DNA from: Leucocoprinus leucothites
Taxonomy: Eukaryota; Basidiomycota; Agaricomycetes; Agaricales; Agaricaceae
DNA: 64,000 nt
Direction: 5' to 3'
Assembly: GCA_013368445.1 (NCBI GenBank)
Contig: JAACJO010000008.1
Location: 930,001 to 994,000 of the forward strand
Part shown: piece by piece, positions 58,891 through 64,000 of the stretch
Layout: each line of letters begins with the position of its first letter
How positions within the stretch are numbered: the first letter of the stretch is position 1
The notes under the pieces: generated by a model
The model's input: the letters and a program-made list of their open reading frames with translations, nothing else
The model's database searches: none
Told to the model about the DNA's origin: nothing
Made by a program: the position numbers and the translations under genes

Positions 58891-61500
58891 TACACAATAC
58901 CATGTCAATAAACTGCTACCCTGCACAGTGTCGTGGCCTTTCGTTGGAAACCTGCTTCACTTGGACTTGGGCTTACGAATTTAAATGACTCGCGGGCCCC
59001 GATGAGTTCAACCCTACGGTTTCTCTTCTTGGGTTGGCAAAGGATCTCCGACCTCAGTGGACACAGCTTCGGTTTCCGATCTATCTGCTTACTGGCACAC
59101 AAATCTCGAAATGGGGCTTGGGCTCTCACGTACCATCACTCCGCTCGACTCGTTACTGATCATAATGTAGCAGGCACATTGTACGCCGCATGGTTTGTTC
59201 AAGTCTTGTGGTGGACCCCTTTCATGTCGATTATCAAGCTCGTCCGTCCGCAAGATCATGATGGTCTCGACTGTTTATTCCCCTGTTCAGAAGAGGAGCG
59301 TCCAGTAGCAAAGGCTGCAGGAAGTGATCATGGGCTCTTACTCACGTCATGGTCCGTCAATATCTCGGAAAAAGCATAAAGGAAGTGTATACATCCAATC
59401 ATCCAACCATCTCAGCAGTGAAGCCGATCCGTCTGGGAACCTTGCAGCACTAATTCGTGGAGACTAGTAGGCCCAACATGCAACGGCCCGGCCGTCCCGC
59501 CCGACACTTCCAAACCCAAGTCGGCGTCGCGTTCCTCTTGCGACTCGTGCTAATCTGATTATCCTAACCCTTGAAGAGCATCAACTCTGGCATATATCGA
59601 CTCCTTCAAATCTCAGAACCTTAATCTAAGCTCAGCCACAAGAAAACACCAGACGATCCAATGGAGCAGTTTAAAAAGGCTCTTTTGCTCCCACCTCTAG
59701 TGTCACACGTGACTTCACTGGCCCTCGATATCTTGACGAAAGCTCTTCTTGTTCAGCTGGATGGGGTATAGTGGGGTGTTGTAGACGAGGATTCTCCGTG
59801 AGGTCAAGTGAAGAAGGCTCGGATTTCCGACGATTCGATATTCAATCCTCGATGCCGAGGAGAGAGAAAAGCGGGAAACATCTAGTGTTCCCTAGACATA
59901 GTCAGCATGCAACAGCTAGTTCTTGCCGTCGAACTCAGGATATCGGCACCCTCTCCGACTTGTCCTGACATCTCATCCCAGGGTGGGTGTCCGCCCTTCC
60001 CAAGGCACTTCAAGATGTCCCCGTTTTCTTACACCTTTTGCGGTTGGTTGGACATGTTTCTGGTCCTCTCAACGAGAATTCACCGAAGGAAGTTAGAAGC
60101 ACTCCTTCCCGAAGGATGGAGCGGAAAGGACTACGTTAGTGATCCTCGAAGAGGAACGACCAGGTGGAGACCCTCGTTATTTTTGTGAAATAATCAATGG
60201 CGAATGGCTCTCTTTGGATTTCTTAACGGTGTTTTCGGAGATACGTTCGAACAGGCGTAATTGTCTCAGACAACCGTTGAAACCGTACTTTTGCATGATC
60301 GGTACGAATAAATTGTCGCCAGGTACCCGAGGAAACTACCAGAAGATGAGAAATGCTATTATGCTCGCCTGCAGACCCATCCACCACCTTGTTTCACATG
60401 CGCGCCCCGTCATGTGCGGTCCACCTTGTACCTCCATTTTCACTCTTCAACCACCAAGGTGCCCACATCGATTATTAACGGCCTCCCCGATTTCATCTTC
60501 GCCTTGGCGTTCAAGACATACTTATGTGCGGGGGTTCGCCAAGAACAGAAACACTGCGAAGCTCAGATTTCTTAATCTGGTTGTAGCACTGGCCGCAATC
60601 AGCTTCGTTCGGACCTAAAGGACAGATCAAAATACCTAAAATGGTTTTAAGCCTCCCACCCCCACATTGACACTGCGCCGCTCACGTCCTAAAAGAGGGT
60701 TTCCTCAGGAACCTTTACCGATTATGAGGGCTCTCAAGTGTCGCGGGAGCCTTGCTCTGCGGCTGGGTAGACGTCCTGTTGGGACTATTTCCTACGAGGA
60801 TTTCCCGTAGAGTTGGGTGTTTTTTTACCCACTGTGACTCTGGAACGATTGCCCATGCGATTCGAAATATCCAGTTGGTTTTGGATGATATGTTGGAGAA
60901 GAAATGCTATCATTTCCGTCGTCCTTGCACTGGTATTCCCGATTCATATTCGGGTGTCGACCAGTAATTCTAATGTCTATCTATCAGACTAGAGCACGAT
61001 CCAACACTTGATTACAGTTGCTCTCCCCGCCCCGAGGTGCCGACCATGATCACGGACATAGTACCGTTTCGACTGCAGTCTATCATTCTATCTATCCGTA
61101 TACATCAATAGAAGTCTTCTTTCCGGACATTGCAGAAAGCTCGACCTCTCGTATCATACCAAAGGCATCAAGAAAGAACTAACATGTAGCTTTAAAAGGC
61201 TCTTATCCTCTCACCTCCTCGTCTTATTAAACCGGTCGCATCTTGAACGTGCTCATGGTCATGGACTCAAGAGCCAATCAAAGTTTCTCCGTAGGGATTT
61301 CTCTTGCTTACTCACGGGGAAGAGCTTCACTGTACGTCGTGGGCATGTGTAAGGAACTCGAAGCAGGCCCTCGACGGTGCTTTCGGAGTTTAGCTGCAAA
61401 GGGTACTTATAGATGGCCAACCTGTCGGATGGTAGGAGGGACTGTGTTGTGGGAAAGGGTGTGCACCGCGGAGACTGCCAGTCTGAAGGAATGAGACGAA
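58891..61500 (+). pseudogene. Field of decayed, repeated coding-like fragments (possibly P450 relics)
   Basis: Several short plus-strand pieces look coding but never assemble. 58899-58981 reads LPCTVSWPFVGNLLHL, like the N-terminal PxxxPxVGNLLxL of a cytochrome P450. 60035-60125 reads FCGWLDMFLVLSTRIHRRKL, like a membrane anchor plus RRxKL. 60757-60965 contains QLVLDDMLEKKCYHFRRP, resembling the 'DLLEKRxxxYSxRP' block of agaricomycete P450s. Similar blocks recur: ATG plus TTTAAAAAGGCTCTT-like starts at about 59661, 60641 and 61184, and ACGAGGATTTCCCGTAG-like segments at about 59784, 60072 and 60794. No heme-binding FxxGxRxCxG motif was found. The P450 link is weak; decay and repetition are better supported. 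Confidence 0.3.
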
Positions 61501-64000
61501 CGAAAGACGGGCCGTTTGACGGAGATTTATCAAGAATTCGCGGAACCTGATATCCGGATGCTGGGGGAAGGTATAGGTCCGGCTTTGAGTACATCCTGTG
61601 ATGTTCTTTCGGCCACAGGCGCTGTTTGTGATCCATCCGCTCTATGATTGCTCCGGACCATGGGTTGTGGTATAAATTCGGAGAAAAAACGTCATAAAGC
61701 TTGAAGTATAAGCTCTTGAGCTTAAGCTTAAAGCTCACCGACACAGACGCCATGGCGGCGGATAAACCGCTATTAGGCTCGCTGCATGGATATGTACGTT
61801 CGTCATTAAATCCCGCCACTCACGCAAAAGCTTGACCGATAGACTTGACCCAAAAATTCCTCGGCCGTTCCCTTACTTTCACAGGCTGATAGCGATGTGA
61901 GGATGCCCATGAGACTTGCCAACAGAGGATGACATCAATTTGCCAGGTTGCCAGTGATCCTGGCTGGGATCAGTGCACACATGGCTATGCACTCACACTA
62001 TCCCTCGACAAAAACAGAGTGCGACGCATTCCCAGGCCCATGATGGCACCCGGAATAGAGCTCGTGAGTGGCATCTAATATTGGATTTCTTGGTGCTTAG
62101 TTATCATTCTGATAAGCTCTTCTCGGGCCTCGTGGATCTCAAGCCACCAAATGTATTTGGCAATAGTCAAGTATACTTGAACGCACAATATCACGGATCT
62201 TGGACAAAAAGCGTAGTTTCACGGACCTTGAAGACGAGTAGGCTCGTTGAATGGCATCAGTTGATTTGAAACCAGCTGTTCACCTGGTCTGCTTCAACGT
62301 GTGCTCGAATTTGCATAGCCTCGAGGCTCACCGAATCGACGCACGGCTAACGGACCTACAATCCCGTCTTCCCGGCGAAATTGACTAGAATTGAACAGAT
62401 CACATTGGACATTCCAATAATCTAATCAATGGTCATACCACTCGCTGCGCATATTGCTTCCGAACCCGGCCTACAAGTCCACAAAATAATTTTAAGCCAA
62501 GCTACAACGTGATGGAGGCAATCTCGTTATATGAGAGATTAAACGGTAGTTCCCAGCCAGGCCAAAGGACCTTTTTTCTTCTGCATGAGGAAACATTCCA
62601 CTTTTTGCAAATCTCAGTGAGTGGGTTTGAATATGTCGGGAGAAGGGTCAAGTGACTTGTAAGTTCTGTTTCATTTCGGTATCTATTGTTGAAACCTTTT
62701 CTTAGTATGCTCTACTTGCCCCCTGCAGCATGTTTTTCCTTTGGCGAGGCAGCCGACCAGGACTTCTCGTCATTAACATGGACCCCAAAGACCCGGGGCC
62801 TCGGTTCTGTGATTTGATCCTCCGATAAACCTTGGACTACTCTTCCAAAGATTGGAACAGACCTCATGAAAGAGTCCGTCTTCACGATGTTATCAATCAT
62901 AACACCCTAACTTCGATGACAGCGGACACATTTGTGTCCACATCCGGCCGTAAGGAGCGATCACGAGCTGGTGTAATTGCCATTCCAGTAACTCATGGGT
63001 TCGAGGCCACCAGGTACCTTCACAATTTTTGCCCACTCGTTTGAGCTTGATGGGTCTCGTGTAAACCTTTCTACCGTGTGGCTGAACACTTCAAGACAAC
63101 AGAGGCTGTACATCTTATCACTGCCCCCCCGTCATTCCTCACCAAAAATTTGCCAACGTTGTTGCTTTTTCTCTCGGTCGCTGCGAGCCGACGGTATTCA
63201 GACTTGTGGCAGGCGTGCTTCCAAGTGGCGCTTGTCCTAGGCGATTACTTGGCTTGTTATTTAGATCGACAGCTATCAATGATTGGCGGCTTCTCAACCT
63301 CCCCTGTAAGGATTTTCAGGCAGTGCCCGCGACGCCGATACTGGGGATGAACTGGCAACGGAATTTTACCGCCGTATGACATATCAGCTATGAGTCGAAT
63401 GGCTACTGTGAGAAGATGAAGGCTGAAAGGTGTCGTCTCTGTGTGTGTCGGTCACATCTGGCCCCTCTGCTCGCGGCGAATTGTGTCAAGCAACCGGGAA
63501 AATTGTGGTGCCCGTGCGAAGCATTCAAGTTTGTGGATATGTTACGGTTTTCTGTCGTGCCCTCACTTCGATAACAGCATCCGACTATTCAGAGCCTGTT
63601 GATTTTGTCCGCAGGGTCGCTATTTCCGCGCTATCACATCGTACATGCTGTAGTTGTCCATAAGTAATCAACATAGGTACGAAGTTTATGTTTGTGTATC
63701 ATGTTTATCGAGCGCCCGGTCATCATATGAGGTAATTCGGTTTCTACTTGACTGGCGCTCAAGGGCTTAAGGGCGGGTATACAGAAGCAAGTGTCGGAGA
63801 TGCTGTGCTTTGGGTGGGTCATTTCCGGAGACGAGTGACCGTCCCCTTTTTTTTGCTTGTCAAAAGTTCGCAATAGGACGTATTGTCCCGTATTTGTGGC
63901 CCTTGAACTCTGGCGAGTTCTAGAGAACAAGATAAGGGGAAGGCACACTCGGCTTCCCCGAGTAGAAACGACGATGGTGCTCTCAACTAGGTAGTCCCAC
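61501..64000. other. Right end, no supported gene
   Basis: Open frames are short and on both strands (longest 61259-61819, minus, 186 codons, no domain recognised). No repeat or transposon terminus was identified before the window ends. Confidence 0.4.

Noticed and set aside
61259..61819. 186-codon minus-strand open frame
   Set aside because: Longest frame at the right end, but no domain or splice context, and it overlaps the repeated fragment field on the plus strand.
1..64000. CRISPR arrays, IS elements, operons and riboswitches
   Set aside because: No regularly spaced direct repeats with unique spacers, no transposase, and the gene style is plainly eukaryotic.

Overview
The window looks like a chromosomal segment of a filamentous basidiomycete, most likely a mushroom-forming agaricomycete. 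The evidence is the gene style: many introns of about 50-60 nt with GTRNGT-like donors and CTNA-type branch sites, coding exons as short as 10 nt, a NACHT NTPase with the short linker typical of mushrooms, F-box proteins, a Nab2-type zinc-finger protein and a Pho80/Pcl-type cyclin. I found no bacterial features, no CRISPR array, no rRNA and no convincing tRNA. All exon junctions below were worked out by hand from splice motifs and frame continuity. They are inferences, not transcript data.

Layout. 1-0.8 kb: 3' part of a TDA10/glycerate-kinase-like gene (+). 0.8-4.4 kb: no supported gene. 4.4-5.5 kb: Pcl-type cyclin (+). 5.5-9.6 kb: no supported gene. 9.6-11.8 kb: Nab2-like poly(A) RNA-binding protein (+). 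14.6-30.5 kb: a run of minus-strand genes: a 17-exon mitochondrial P-loop ATPase, a NACHT NTPase, a minimal eIF4G-like protein that ends with its MIF4G domain, a CSC1/OSCA ion channel and an NFKBIL1-like protein. 30.8-31.4 kb: a small two-helix, probably mitochondrial, membrane protein (-). 31.9-36.8 kb: three plus-strand genes: an unknown mitochondrial protein, ribosomal protein eL33 and glutaryl-CoA dehydrogenase. 37.6-39.6 kb: a small unknown protein (-) and a PnbB-like 4-hydroxylaminobenzoate lyase (-). 40.1-41.1 kb: a decayed gene (+). 41.9-49.2 kb, all minus: an uncertain open frame, two F-box-type proteins and N-acetylglucosamine-6-phosphate deacetylase. 55.0-56.8 kb: a bZIP factor (-) with a possible membrane anchor. 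56.8-64 kb: gene-poor, with diverged repeated coding-like fragments, some faintly like cytochrome P450.

Functionally this is mixed housekeeping (ribosome, mRNA maturation, translation initiation, mitochondrial amino-acid catabolism, amino-sugar salvage) interspersed with fast-evolving accessory genes (NACHT, F-box, unknown proteins, relics). I see no single metabolic cluster. The most unusual items are the compact eIF4G-like protein, the NACHT protein with an aromatic/hydrophobic N-terminus, the bZIP protein with a hydrophobic segment after its zipper, the repeated TTATCCGGA motif near 43 kb and the decayed fragment field at 58.9-61.4 kb.
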